Below the pieces are notes generated by a model. It saw only the letters and a list, made by a program, of their open reading frames with translations. It was not told the DNA's origin and did not search any database. 64,000 nucleotides of DNA from Xanthomonas dyei (GTDB taxonomy: Bacteria; Pseudomonadota; Gammaproteobacteria; Xanthomonadales; Xanthomonadaceae). The first letter of the stretch is position 1, and each line of letters starts with the position of its first letter. The position numbers and the translations under genes were made by a program. The DNA is taken from the NCBI RefSeq assembly GCF_002939865.1, contig NZ_MDEE01000021.1:19511-83510 (forward strand). Direction: 5' to 3'. Positions 33,595 to 43,038 of the stretch are shown one piece after another.

Positions 33595-35673
33595 ATGCAA
33601 GACGCCATTCTTCAAGCCCTGCGCCGCAATGCGGCCGACGATGCGGTGGAGCTGGCCCGCGAGTGGGCGACCACCGCGCCGGATAACGCGGCCGCGCACC
33701 GCTGGCTCGGGCTGTCCTTGCAGCAGCAAGGTCAACCGGCGCTGGCGCTGGCCAGTATCGAAACCGCGCTGACGCTGACCCCGGAAGACGCCGACCTGCA
33801 CCTGCTGCACGCCGGGCTGCTGCTGGCCACGCGCAATTTGTCGGCGGCCGATGCCGCGTTGTCGCGCAGTACCGCGTTGGACCCGAACCAGTTCAACGCC
33901 TATGTGATGCAGGCGCATCTGGCGGTGGGGCGCGGCGATCTGGACGACGCCGAGCGGCTGAGCCGTACCGCCGCACGCCTGGCGCCGGACCACCCGCAGC
34001 TGCTGGCGGTCGATGGCGTGGTGGAGATGCGTCGCGGCCAGAGCGACCGCGCGCTGTCGCTGCTGACGCGCGCCGCCGAGCAGCTGCCGGACGACCCACG
34101 GGTGATGTTCGCGCTGGGCTTTGCGTATTTGCAGAAGGAACATTTTGCGTTTGCCGAGCGCGCGTTCGAGCGCGTGGTCGAGCTCAATCCGCCGGGCACC
34201 GCGCTGCGCGCCTTCATCGCCCAGCTGGCCCAGCGCCAGGGCCGCCTGGACGATGCGCTGACCGCGATGCAGGGCGTGCTGGCCCAGCCCGATGGCGACA
34301 TCCCGGCGATGCGCCGGCTGGCCGGCGAGATGGAATTGCAGGCCGGTCGCCCCGATCAGGCGGCCGCGCATCTGCGCCTGGCGCTGGCCCACTGGCCGGC
34401 CGACCGCCGCACCTTGCATTCCTTGCTCACCGCCTGGGAGCGTCTGGGCGCGGTGGACGATGCGCGCGACACCCTGGATGCGGCGCTGGCCACCTCCAGC
34501 AATGCGCACGATCTATGGCTGGCGCGGCTGGCGGTGGAGCCGGTCGGCGGGCCGCAGGCGCAGGCGCAGGCGGTGATCGAGCGCTGGCTGCTGGGCATGC
34601 CCGAGCACCTGCCGGCGCTGGAAGCGCTGATGCGCGTGCACGACATGCAGGGCCACGCCGAGGACGCGGAAATGGTGGCGCGGCAGATCGTGGCGGTGGA
34701 GCCGGGCCGCATCAGCGGCGAACAGCGCATCGTCGAAGCGCTGCTGGAGCGCGACCCGCCGGCGGCGATCGCCTGTGTCGAATCCTTGATCGAGTCGTTG
34801 CCCGCACCGCAGCTGACCGTGCTGCGGCCGTGGCTAGGCAATGTGCAGGACCGCGCCGGCCAGCCCGACGCCGCGCTTGCCACCTGGATGCAGTTCCATC
34901 GCGAACAGGCCCAGCACCGACTGCCGTTGCCGCCGCAGGCTGCCAAACAACCGATGCAGTGGCCGGCGCTGGGCAGCATTCCTGACACCGTTACCGCGCG
35001 TCCGCTGTTTGTCTGGGGCACCCCGGGCTCGCATGTCGAACGCCTGATCGCGGTGATGGACGCCGCCACCCCGCTGGTGCGCGGCGACCGTTACGGCGCC
35101 ACGCCGCCGTCCGATGCGTTGCAGAGCTACCGCAGCGTCGAGCAATTGGCATCCGGGCAACTGGCGCCGATGGCCTTGGTGGAAGGCTGGAAAGCACAGC
35201 TGCTGCGCCGCGGTATCGACGATGGCAATGTCATCGACTGGCTGCTGTGGTGGGACAACACCTTGCTCACCGCGCTACGCCCGCATCTGCCCGAGGGGCG
35301 CCTGGCGATTGCGCTGCGCGACCCGCGCGACATGCTGCTGGACTGGCTCTCGGCCGGCGCATCCGCGCCGCTGGCGGTGCAGTCGCCGCAGCAGGCCACC
35401 GACTGGTTGTTGGCGGCGCTGGAACAGCTGGCCGTGCTGCACGAACGCGATCTGTACCCGCACCGGATCATCCGCCTGGATGGCATCGAAAGCGATCCGC
35501 AGGGCATTTCCACCGCACTGGAGCAGGCGTTCGGGCTGAATTTCCCGCTGGTCGAACCGCGCGGCCCGGCCCGCCTGGCGTCCGGTCGCTGGCGCAGTTA
35601 TCGCGGCGTACTCGGCGCCCAGTTCGACCTGCTCACGTTGATCGCAGTGCGCTTCGGGTATCCGCAGGACTGA
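33595..35673 (+). CDS. TPR-repeat protein with C-terminal sulfotransferase-like domain
   Basis: A 692-residue soluble protein. Residues ~1-390 are consecutive tetratricopeptide repeats ('AAHRWLGLSLQQQGQPALALASIETAL', 'NPPGTALRAFIAQLAQRQGRLDDALTAM'). Residues ~460-690 look like a degenerate sulfotransferase fold. They show 'RPLFVWGTPGSHVERLIAVMDA' in the position of the 5'-phosphosulfate loop and 'LAIALRDPRDMLLDWL' resembling the 3'-phosphate-binding motif. The usual P-loop basic residue (RSGST-type) is replaced by 'GTPGSH', so catalysis is not assured. TPR-sulfotransferase fusions are known in proteobacteria, but the target is not. Monocistronic. Confidence 0.82.
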   Translation: MQDAILQALRRNAADDAVELAREWATTAPDNAAAHRWLGLSLQQQGQPALALASIETALTLTPEDADLHLLHAGLLLATRNLSAADAALSRSTALDPNQFNAYVMQAHLAVGRGDLDDAERLSRTAARLAPDHPQLLAVDGVVEMRRGQSDRALSLLTRAAEQLPDDPRVMFALGFAYLQKEHFAFAERAFERVVELNPPGTALRAFIAQLAQRQGRLDDALTAMQGVLAQPDGDIPAMRRLAGEMELQAGRPDQAAAHLRLALAHWPADRRTLHSLLTAWERLGAVDDARDTLDAALATSSNAHDLWLARLAVEPVGGPQAQAQAVIERWLLGMPEHLPALEALMRVHDMQGHAEDAEMVARQIVAVEPGRISGEQRIVEALLERDPPAAIACVESLIESLPAPQLTVLRPWLGNVQDRAGQPDAALATWMQFHREQAQHRLPLPPQAAKQPMQWPALGSIPDTVTARPLFVWGTPGSHVERLIAVMDAATPLVRGDRYGATPPSDALQSYRSVEQLASGQLAPMALVEGWKAQLLRRGIDDGNVIDWLLWWDNTLLTALRPHLPEGRLAIALRDPRDMLLDWLSAGASAPLAVQSPQQATDWLLAALEQLAVLHERDLYPHRIIRLDGIESDPQGISTALEQAFGLNFPLVEPRGPARLASGRWRSYRGVLGAQFDLLTLIAVRFGYPQD

Positions 35674-36057
35674 CGCACCGCCTGCCGCTTACATCTCGCA
35701 GGCGAAGTGCTGTCGTAGGAGCGGACCCGGCCGCGATAAGGCGTTACCGATACCGGTGAAGCCTATCGCGGCCAGGTCCGCTCCTACGATGTCCGGATAT
35801 CCAGGTATCCGGATGGCGCGGCACGCACGAATGCCGGTGGCGGATAACGATGCCAGCGATCCGTGCCCGGCGAAGTGACATGCCAACGGTTGTCCCATTG
35901 CTCGCTCACGCGGCACTGGCCGCTGTGCACAACTAAGCGCGCCTGACGACACGTGCACGCAACCGCGCCAGCCGCGCCACACAAGGTTCCACTGCAGCGG
36001 CTTCCGTTGCCGCGCCAATCCAGGCAGGCTGGGCGCTTGGATCCACGGAGACTTTGC
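35674..36057. other. Gene-free region with a REP-like pair
   Basis: The 384 bp between the TPR-sulfotransferase and PEBP genes contain the REP pair at 35714-35788. The remainder has no gene or pattern I recognise. Confidence 0.55.
35714..35788. repeat. REP-like inverted pair (hairpin)
   Basis: Arms CGTAGGAGCGGACCCGGCCG.. (35714-35738) and ..GGCCAGGTCCGCTCCTACG (35764-35788) pair almost perfectly over 25 bp around a 25-bp loop. Same family as 5089, 5301 and 13472-13542. Confidence 0.8.
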
Positions 36058-36669
36058 ATGCGTCTGACCAGCACCAGCATCGAAAACGGTAAGCCCATCG
36101 CGGTGGAATTTGCCGCCGGCACGCCGGATGGCTTCGCGCCCAACCGCAACCCGCATCTGGCCTGGAGTGATGTTCCGCAAGGCACGCGCTCGTTCGCGCT
36201 GCTGTGCCTGGACCCGGATGTGCCGACGGTGCCGGAAACGGTGGGGCGCCAGGATGTGCAGATTCCGGTCGAGCAGCCACGCGCCGATTTCGTGCATTGG
36301 GCGATGGCCGACATCCCCGCCGACGTGCACGAGATTGCCGCAGGCAGCTGCAGCGACGGCTTTGTGGCCAAGGGTAAGCAGCAGCCGGCCGGCCCGGCCG
36401 GCGCACGCCAGGGCCTGAACTCCTATACCCAATGGTTTGCCGGCAACCCCGACATGGCCGGCGACTATCTGGGCTACGACGGCCCGTACCCGCCGTTCAA
36501 CGACCTGCGGCTGCACCGCTATTTCTTCCGCGTGTTCGCGCTGGATGTGGCCACGCTCAGCCTGCCCGCCAGCTTCACTGCAGCCGATGTGCTGTCGGCC
36601 ATCCAGGGTCACGTTCTGGCCGAAGCGGCGCTGTACGGCACCTACACGCTGAATCCATCGCTGCGCTGA
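36058..36669 (+). CDS. YbhB/YbcL-type PEBP (Raf-kinase-inhibitor-like) protein
   Basis: Phosphatidylethanolamine-binding-fold protein of 203 residues, cytoplasmic since no signal peptide is seen. Ligand-pocket motifs are 'NPHLAWSDVP' (31-40), 'LDPDVP' (51-56), 'HWAMADIP' (80-87), 'YDGPYPPFNDLRLHRYFFRVFALD' in part, and a closing helix. The ATG at 36058 follows GGAG. Bacterial members have no firmly known role. Monocistronic. Confidence 0.9.
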   Translation: MRLTSTSIENGKPIAVEFAAGTPDGFAPNRNPHLAWSDVPQGTRSFALLCLDPDVPTVPETVGRQDVQIPVEQPRADFVHWAMADIPADVHEIAAGSCSDGFVAKGKQQPAGPAGARQGLNSYTQWFAGNPDMAGDYLGYDGPYPPFNDLRLHRYFFRVFALDVATLSLPASFTAADVLSAIQGHVLAEAALYGTYTLNPSLR

Positions 36670-37342
36670 GGCAGGTCGACACGACCGCATGGCCGCCAGG
36701 CTGCGCGGTCAGGGCGGCAACGAGTATCCAAGGAAGCTGCAAGCGCCGCATCCGCACCTGTGTCCGGGCGATCCGGCCGCCGTGCGGTTGCGCAAGGCCA
36801 GCATAGACGCGCGCAATGATCGACTTCCGTCTAGCGGAGCGCTCCCGGAAAAGGTGCGTAGATGCCCGTCAAGCGCAACAACAGCGCGTATCGATCTGAT
36901 GCATGCGTTGACTGGCCACTGCGCATCATCCTGGACGCAAGCCGATCCCCCGCACACGCGTGGTATGCGCGGATGTGCTCAGCCGGTAAGTTCTTTGCGG
37001 CGGGCCGGGGTGCCGGCGACCTGGTCTTGATGCCGTGCGACGCGCAAGCCAAAGAGCGCATCCGGCATGGCGTCTGCACCAGGCCACGATGACCGGGCCG
37101 CTGCTGTGACGGCACCCAGCTGGCCGACCGTCACGCGCATTGCAGCGCCGAGCGCGTCAACGCTGTCGATGCGCCAATCGCATCACCAATCGCGCAACGC
37201 TCGACGATTTCCGATTTCCGATTTCCGATTTCCGATTTCCGATTTCCGATTCCCAACTCCCAACTCCCAACTCCCAACTCCCAACTCCCAACTCCCAACT
37301 CCCAACTCCCAACTCCCAACTCCCAACTCCCAACTCCCAACT
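36670..37342. other. Gene-free region ending in a heptamer array
   Basis: A 673-bp stretch between the convergent PEBP and META/DUF4377 genes. It contains no convincing gene. Its last ~138 bp are the 7-bp tandem array. Confidence 0.55.
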
Positions 37343-37343
37343 C
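37206..37343 (+). repeat. 7-bp tandem array
   Basis: Six GATTTCC units, one GATTCCC, then twelve AACTCCC and a partial unit, all in register. Read on the minus strand the units are GGAAATC and GGGAGTT. The array runs directly into the stop codon of the META/DUF4377 gene (TAG, 37343-37345). Confidence 0.92.
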
Positions 37344-38149
37344 TAGCCGCTCGCCTCGATCATCTGCTCCAGCACATACACCGGTGCACCCTCCTGACCG
37401 GCGGCTGGCCGATAGCGGGTGACGCGCAGCAGGGTGCGGATGCCGGCTTCGTGGTTGAAGCCTTCGATCCTGCCGTCGAAGGGTTGCCAGGATGCGGTCG
37501 CCGGCTGTGCATCGGTGCGCTCGCGCAGTTGCAGGCAGGCGCGCGACCGGTCGTTGTCGCAGGGCACGGTGTCGGCGGCCACTTCGATCAGCAGCGTTTG
37601 CCCCGGCCCGCCGTAGCGGGTGGCCGCCGTGGGCACGCCGTTGAACAGCAGGCGGGTGCCATCGCTGCGGGTCAAGGTCAGCCGCGGCGCGGCTTGTGCG
37701 GTGTCCAGCGTCACCGCAAAGCGGCCGGACAACAGGTCGCTGGCGGCGCGTTCCTGGGACATTTTTCGCGGCTGCGCACACAGCCGCTTGCTCGATACCA
37801 CACGGCCGATCTGCAGTTGCGTCTCGGCCACGCTGTAGTTGGCACCGAGCGCGTTGCAGGTCTGGCTGACCTGGATGCGTTGATCGGCAAAGTCCAGTTG
37901 CAGCGGCGCGCTGCCGGCCACGAACAGGCTACGCAGAGCGGTGCCGTGCGCATCGCTGGCCTGCTGCAGCTGCCAGTGCTGCGCTTGCAAGGCGGCGCGT
38001 AACGGGACGTTGTCGCGCGCCGGCGCGGCCGCTGCGGTCGAGGCGGCAGTTGTGCCTGGCGCGGCGCCGTCGGCACCGGATGTCGCGCCCGAGCCGCAGG
38101 CCGTCACGCCCGCCGCCAGCAGGGCTGGGGCAAAGAACACGGCACGCAT
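37343..38149 (-). CDS. META / DUF4377 domain lipoprotein
   Basis: A 268-residue envelope lipoprotein. The signal peptide has a lipobox-like 'LAAGVTAC' (Cys18), followed by an Ala/Pro/Thr-rich linker to ~50. A META (HslJ-like) domain spans ~52-160 ('[36 protein letters not shown]'). A DUF4377 domain spans ~185-268 ('[16 protein letters not shown]', '[13 protein letters not shown]', 'YVLEQMIE'). Such proteins are linked to heat-shock or novobiocin tolerance in E. coli (HslJ); the exact function is unclear. The stop codon is directly bounded by the heptamer array, which could affect mRNA stability. Confidence 0.85.
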   Translation of the reverse strand: MRAVFFAPALLAAGVTACGSGATSGADGAAPGTTAASTAAAAPARDNVPLRAALQAQHWQLQQASDAHGTALRSLFVAGSAPLQLDFADQRIQVSQTCNALGANYSVAETQLQIGRVVSSKRLCAQPRKMSQERAASDLLSGRFAVTLDTAQAAPRLTLTRSDGTRLLFNGVPTAATRYGGPGQTLLIEVAADTVPCDNDRSRACLQLRERTDAQPATASWQPFDGRIEGFNHEAGIRTLLRVTRYRPAAGQEGAPVYVLEQMIEASG

Positions 38150-38230
38150 CGGCGGCTCCAGGCGATCAAGGCCTCAGTGATACCGCCAGCGTGCGGCGGC
38201 GGCAATGACCGGCGTCACTGCCCGCGCAAT

Positions 38231-38267
38231 TGCCCTGCCGATCGCATCTACGGCGACGGGCAGGGCA
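38231..38267 (-). terminator. Possible 3' hairpin of uppP
   Basis: Arms TGCCCTGCC (38231-38239) and GGCAGGGCA (38259-38267) lie 16 bp beyond the uppP stop on the minus strand. There is no U-run, so terminator function is only possible. Confidence 0.35.
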
Positions 38268-38282
38268 GGTGCGTGTTGCGGT

Positions 38283-39077
38283 TCAGGCCGCGACCGGCAA
38301 CCACAACAGCAGGGCGGCGCCGAGCACGATGCGATACACCGCAAACACCGTGAAGCGGTGCTTCTTGATGTAGCCCAGCAGCCACTTCACCACCACAAAA
38401 CCGGTGATGGTCGCTGCCACGAAGGCCACCGCCACATCGGTCCAGTTCTCGCTGCCGAACCCGCCTTCCTTGTACATCTCCAGCAGCGCGTAACCGCTGG
38501 CCGCGAACATGGTGGGGATGCCGACCATGAACACGAAGTCCGCTGCTGCCGAGCGCTTGCTCAGGCCCAGCAGCATGGCCAGGAAAATCGCCGAGGCCGA
38601 GCGCGAGGTGCCGGGGAACACGCCGGCCACCACCTGCGCCAGGCCCACCGCAATGGCGACCTTCCAGGTGACCACGTCGCGCTCGGGCAGCTTGCCGGCA
38701 AAGTGCTCGGCCACCAGCATCCACAGACCGCCGATCAGCAGCGCCCAGGCTACCGGATGCACGGTTTCCGGTAGTTGCCAGCCGGCCTTGCGCACGATCA
38801 GCCCGACCACGGCAGTGACCATGAAGGCCACACCGATCTTGAGTACGTAGTCGCGGTTGGCGCGCTCGCCCAGGCCGGTGGCCAGGGTCCACAGCTTTTG
38901 CCGCAGCGCCAGGCAGATGGCCAGGATGGCGCCGGCCTGGATGACGATATTGAAGAAGTCAGAACGGCGTCCGAGCCATTGTTCGGCGATCAACAGGTGG
39001 CCGGTGCTGGAGATCGGCAGAAATTCGGTCAAGCCTTCGAGAATGCCCAGTAGCAGGGCGGAAATCAGATCGGACAT
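38283..39077 (-). CDS. uppP: Undecaprenyl-diphosphate phosphatase
   Basis: Integral-membrane phosphatase recycling undecaprenyl pyrophosphate to the monophosphate carrier of peptidoglycan and O-antigen synthesis; confers bacitracin tolerance. The product has 264 residues and eight hydrophobic segments. Active-site motifs are 'LEGLTEFLPISSTGH' (13-27, with Glu14 and Glu18) and 'PGTSRSASAIF' with the essential Arg. Length and motifs match BacA/UppP. The ATG at 39075-39077 starts the family N-terminus. It is divergent from glnA; the 225-bp spacer is occupied by the glnA control region. Confidence 0.95.
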   Translation of the reverse strand: MSDLISALLLGILEGLTEFLPISSTGHLLIAEQWLGRRSDFFNIVIQAGAILAICLALRQKLWTLATGLGERANRDYVLKIGVAFMVTAVVGLIVRKAGWQLPETVHPVAWALLIGGLWMLVAEHFAGKLPERDVVTWKVAIAVGLAQVVAGVFPGTSRSASAIFLAMLLGLSKRSAAADFVFMVGIPTMFAASGYALLEMYKEGGFGSENWTDVAVAFVAATITGFVVVKWLLGYIKKHRFTVFAVYRIVLGAALLLWLPVAA

Positions 39078-39128
39078 CGGACGGGAGGGGAGGGTTGGGG
39101 GGAGGCGTCAGGATAGTGCATTGCGGCA

Positions 39129-39145
39129 TGCACCACATCGGTGCA
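39129..39145. promoter_or_regulatory. NtrC-binding site 1 of glnA
   Basis: TGCACC-ACATC-GGTGCA is a perfect match to the NtrC consensus TGCACC-N5-GGTGCA. Its centre is ~129 bp upstream of the predicted sigma-54 start site. Confidence 0.85.
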
Positions 39146-39159
39146 TGCTCAACACAGGT

Positions 39160-39176
39160 AGCACCAATTTAGTGCT
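39160..39176. promoter_or_regulatory. NtrC-binding site 2 of glnA
   Basis: AGCACC-AATTT-AGTGCT keeps the GCACC..GTGC core. Its centre is 31 bp from site 1, about three helical turns, close to the spacing of the E. coli glnA enhancers. Confidence 0.7.
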
Positions 39177-39238
39177 ATCAAACCGTGAGCGGTCTCAAGC
39201 GATGCAAGCAAAATCAACGACTTGTGAACGTTGGTGAT

Positions 39239-39256
39239 TTGGCATGGTCCCTGCTG
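39239..39256 (+). promoter_or_regulatory. Sigma-54 promoter of glnA
   Basis: TTGGCATGGTCCCTGCTG has the invariant GG (39241-39242) and GC (39253-39254) exactly 12 bp apart, as required for -24/-12 promoters. Transcription would start near 39266, leaving a ~37-nt leader before the glnA ATG. Confidence 0.8.
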
Positions 39257-39302
39257 TAGTCCCGCCCACGAGCCACTTCACTCCAATCCGAGGTTTCTTC
39301 CG

Positions 39303-40712
39303 ATGTCCGTGGAAAACGTTGAAAAGCTGATCAAGGACAACAAGGTCGAGTTTGTCGACCTGCGCTTCGTCGATATGCGTGGTGTACAGCAGCACATCAC
39401 CTTTCCGGCCAACATCATCGAGCCGGCGTTGTTCGAAGAAGGCAAGATGTTCGATGGCAGCTCGATCGCGGGTTGGAAGGGCATCAACGAGTCGGACATG
39501 GTGTTGCTGCCCGACGCCGGCACCGCGTACCTGGATCCGTTCTTCGCCGATCCGACCATCGTGCTGACCTGCGACATCCTCGACCCGGCCACCATGCAGA
39601 GCTATGAGCGCGACCCGCGCGGCATCGCCAAGCGCGCCGAGGCCTACCTGAAGTCGTCCGGCATCGCCGACCAGGCGTTCTTCGGCCCGGAGCCGGAATT
39701 CTTCATCTTCGATTCGGTGCGCTTTGCCAACGACATGGGCCACACCTTCTTCCAGGTGGGCTCGGAAGAAGCGGCCTGGAACACCGGTGAAAAGTACGAC
39801 GGCGGCAACAGCGGCTACCGTCCGGGCGTGAAGGGCGGCTACTTCCCGGTTCCGCCGACCGACACCCTGCACGACCTGCGTGCGGAAATGATCAAGACGC
39901 TGGAACAGGTCGGCATCGAAACCGAAGTGCACCACCACGAAGTGGCCACCGCCGGCCAGTGCGAGATCGGCACCAAGTTCAGCTCGCTGGTGCAGAAGGC
40001 CGACGAACTGCTGACGATGAAGTACATCATCAAGAACGTCGCCTACCGTAACGGCAAGACCGCCACCTTCATGCCCAAGCCGATCGTCGGCGACAACGGC
40101 AGCGGCATGCATGTGCACCAGTCGCTGGCCAAGGGCGGCAGCAACCTGTTCTCCGGCGACGGCTACGGCGGCCTGTCGCAGCTGGCGCTGTGGTACATCG
40201 GCGGCATCTTCAAGCACGCCCGCGCGATCAATGCCTTCGCCAACTCCGGCACCAACAGCTACAAGCGCCTGGTCCCGGGCTTCGAAGCGCCGGTGATGCT
40301 GGCCTATTCGGCGCGTAACCGCTCGGCCTCGTGCCGCATTCCGTGGGTCACCAACCCCAAGGCGCGCCGCATCGAAATGCGCTTCCCCGATCCGTTGCAG
40401 TCCGGCTACCTGACCTTCACCGCGCTGATGATGGCCGGCCTGGACGGCATCAAGAACCAGATCGACCCGGGCGCTCCGAGCGACAAGGATCTGTACGACC
40501 TGCCGCCGGAAGAAGAGAAGTTGATCCCCCAGGTCTGCTCCAGCCTGGACCAGGCACTGGAAGCGCTGGACAAGGATCGCGAGTTCCTCAAGGCCGGCGG
40601 CGTGATGAGCGACGACTTCATCGACGGCTACATCGCACTGAAGATGCAGGAAGTCACCAAGTTCCGCGCTGCGACCCATCCGTTGGAGTACCAGCTGTAC
40701 TACGGCAACTGA
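39303..40712 (+). CDS. glnA: Glutamine synthetase, type I
   Basis: ATP-dependent synthesis of glutamine from glutamate and ammonia; dodecamer. The product has 469 residues, standard for GSI-beta. Visible: '[12 protein letters not shown]' (metal Glu residues), '[26 protein letters not shown]' (substrate and metal loop) and '[11 protein letters not shown]'. The adenylylation loop 'DLYDLPPEE' has Tyr398, so it is controlled by GlnE. Transcription is expected from the sigma-54/NtrC elements upstream, with GlnK-AmtB and NtrBC encoded next door. The ATG at 39303 follows a short leader. Two GC-rich hairpins separate it from glnK. Confidence 0.98.
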   Translation: MSVENVEKLIKDNKVEFVDLRFVDMRGVQQHITFPANIIEPALFEEGKMFDGSSIAGWKGINESDMVLLPDAGTAYLDPFFADPTIVLTCDILDPATMQSYERDPRGIAKRAEAYLKSSGIADQAFFGPEPEFFIFDSVRFANDMGHTFFQVGSEEAAWNTGEKYDGGNSGYRPGVKGGYFPVPPTDTLHDLRAEMIKTLEQVGIETEVHHHEVATAGQCEIGTKFSSLVQKADELLTMKYIIKNVAYRNGKTATFMPKPIVGDNGSGMHVHQSLAKGGSNLFSGDGYGGLSQLALWYIGGIFKHARAINAFANSGTNSYKRLVPGFEAPVMLAYSARNRSASCRIPWVTNPKARRIEMRFPDPLQSGYLTFTALMMAGLDGIKNQIDPGAPSDKDLYDLPPEEEKLIPQVCSSLDQALEALDKDREFLKAGGVMSDDFIDGYIALKMQEVTKFRAATHPLEYQLYYGN

Positions 40713-40722
40713 GTTCCACCGC

Positions 40723-40762
40723 GGTGATGGCGGAGGCCCCCCCTCCCACCTCCGCCATCGCC
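40723..40762 (+). terminator. Hairpin after glnA
   Basis: Arms 40723-40736 (GGTGATGGCGGAGG) and 40749-40762 (CCTCCGCCATCGCC) pair over 14 bp with one G-U. It starts 10 bp beyond the glnA stop. Without a following T-run it may be an attenuating or stabilising stem rather than a strong terminator. Confidence 0.5.
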
Positions 40763-40775
40763 GCACATGTTCGAT

Positions 40776-40800
40776 GGCTCCCTGGCACCGCCAGGGAGCC
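40776..40800 (+). terminator. Second hairpin after glnA
   Basis: GGCTCCCTGG (40776-40785) and CCAGGGAGCC (40791-40800) form a perfect 10-bp stem with a 5-base loop. No T-run follows. Confidence 0.5.
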
Positions 40801-40932
40801 CAGGGGTACGAGAGAGCACACCGTTCGCAACGCGCGGGCCTGACCTCTCCCACGAGGCGGATGCATGGCATCCGTCGGGGTCTGCGCGATCCGCGAACGA
40901 TTGGATGCCGGGGTTGGCATCCAGGTGACTGA

Positions 40933-41325
<393 letters not shown>

Positions 41326-41347
41326 GTCCCCCACCTCTGGAGGTCGT

Positions 41348-42790
41348 ATGAAGACAGCTCTGTTTGCCGGGTGGAAAGCCCGGTTCTATAGCGTGTGCAT
41401 GCTGATGCTGTTCAGCGCGCTGGTGGTGGGCGGCATGGGCAGCGCGCAAGCGCAGTCCACCCCGCAGGTCACCCCGTTGCCGACCGAGCCGGTCACCACC
41501 GAACCGCTGCCGTCCGCGCAGCCGGCCGCCGCGCCGGTTGCTGCCGCCGAAGCCGCGCCGGTGGTCGACAAGGGCGACGTCGCCTGGATGCTGACGTCCA
41601 CGCTGCTGGTGCTGATGATGGTGGTGCCGGGCCTGGCGTTGTTCTACGGCGGCATGGTGCGCGCCAAGAACGTGTTGTCGGTGCTGATCCAGGTCGCAAC
41701 GGTGTTCTCGCTGCTCACCATCCTGTGGGTGCTGTACGGCTACAGCCTGGCGTTTTCCGGCGAAGGCCCGTGGATCGGCAATCTGGATAAAGCACTGCTC
41801 AAGGGTGTGACCATCGAGAGCCTGTCGGCCACCTTCACCAAGGGCGTGAGCCTGCCGGAATACGTGTTCGTCGCGTTCCAGGCGACCTTTGCCGGCATCA
41901 CCGGCGCGCTGATCGTCGGTGCCTTCGCCGAACGCGCCAAGTTCGCCGCGGTGCTGCTGTTCTCGGTGATCTGGTTCACCTTCGGCTATCTGCCGCTGGC
42001 GCATATGGTCTGGGCAACCGGCGGCTATCTGTTTGCGCTGGGCGCGCTGGATTTTGCAGGCGGCACCGTGGTGCACATCAATGCCGGTATCGCCGGTCTG
42101 GTGGGTGCCTACTTCGTCGGCAAGCGGGCCGGGTTGGGGCGTGAGGCGATCAAGCCGCACAACGTGACCCTGACCTTCGTCGGCGCCTCGCTGCTGTGGG
42201 TGGGCTGGTTCGGCTTCAATGCCGGCTCCAACCTGGAAGCCAATGCCGGTGCGGCGCTGGCCTTCCTCAACACCTTGCTGGCCACCGCGGCCGCCATCCT
42301 GGGCTGGTCGCTCACCGAGAAGATCATCAAGGGCAAGTCGTCCGCTCTGGGTGTGGCGTCGGGCATGGTTGCCGGTCTGGTCGGCATCACCCCGGCCTGC
42401 GGCACCGTGGGTCCGTTCGGTGCCATCGTGATCGGCCTGGCGGCCGGCGTGCTGTGCGTGTGGGGCGTCACCGGTCTGAAGCGCCTGCTGGGTGCCGACG
42501 ACAGCCTGGACGTGTTCGGCGTGCATGGCCTGGGCGGCATCATCGGCGCGATCCTGACCGGCGTGTTCTCGGCGGCTTCGCTGGGCGGCCAGAAGGGCGG
42601 CGATTACGACATGCTGCATCAGGTCGGTATCCAGGCCCTGGGCGTGGGCATCACCGTGGGCTGGATCGGTGTGGTGTCGGTGGTGGGCTTCCTGGTCGCC
42701 AAGCTGGTGTTCGGCCTGCGCGTCACCGAAGAAGCCGAGCGCGAGGGGTTGGACATCACCTCGCACGGCGAAGCCGCATACGAGTCCTGA
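41348..42790 (+). CDS. amtB: Ammonium transporter AmtB
   Basis: Trimeric ammonium channel in the inner membrane, 480 residues. A signal-like hydrophobic leader (~10-36) is followed by a Pro/Ala-rich periplasmic linker and eleven transmembrane helices. Core motifs are 'DVAWMLTSTLLVLMMVVPGLALFYGGMVRAKN', 'HMVWATGGYLFALGALDFAGGTVVHINAG' and 'DVFGVHGLGGIIGAILTG'; the twin pore histidines lie in the last two. The ATG at 41348 is preceded by GGAGG. It is co-transcribed with glnK. Confidence 0.97.
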   Translation: MKTALFAGWKARFYSVCMLMLFSALVVGGMGSAQAQSTPQVTPLPTEPVTTEPLPSAQPAAAPVAAAEAAPVVDKGDVAWMLTSTLLVLMMVVPGLALFYGGMVRAKNVLSVLIQVATVFSLLTILWVLYGYSLAFSGEGPWIGNLDKALLKGVTIESLSATFTKGVSLPEYVFVAFQATFAGITGALIVGAFAERAKFAAVLLFSVIWFTFGYLPLAHMVWATGGYLFALGALDFAGGTVVHINAGIAGLVGAYFVGKRAGLGREAIKPHNVTLTFVGASLLWVGWFGFNAGSNLEANAGAALAFLNTLLATAAAILGWSLTEKIIKGKSSALGVASGMVAGLVGITPACGTVGPFGAIVIGLAAGVLCVWGVTGLKRLLGADDSLDVFGVHGLGGIIGAILTGVFSAASLGGQKGGDYDMLHQVGIQALGVGITVGWIGVVSVVGFLVAKLVFGLRVTEEAEREGLDITSHGEAAYES

Positions 42791-42797
42791 GCATGCA

Positions 42798-42823
42798 CAC
42801 CCGCGGCGAGATCTCCGCGGGTG
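42798..42823 (+). terminator. GC-rich hairpin after amtB
   Basis: CACCCGCGG (42798-42806) and CCGCGGGTG (42815-42823) form a perfect 9-bp stem with an 8-base loop, 8 bp past the amtB stop. There is no T-run. Confidence 0.45.
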
Positions 42824-43038
42824 GCGCAACGACCCGGCCGGCGCTGCCCGCGCCGGGTTGGTTTCTGCCGCGGCCGATGCCGGCGCGGCCTTATTGCCGA
42901 GGTGCCTGCATGACCAGCCCCACGCCCGTCGTTGTCGGCGCGGATGCGAGCCAGGTCTGGCCACGCCATTGCGACCCGGCCCGAAACACTTCGATGCACG
43001 CTGCGTTTGGCGCGCCATCCGCGCACGCCGATGCTGCT

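Noticed and set aside
37206..37343. Possible CRISPR array
   Set aside because: Units are 7 bp, contiguous and without spacers; no cas gene is present.
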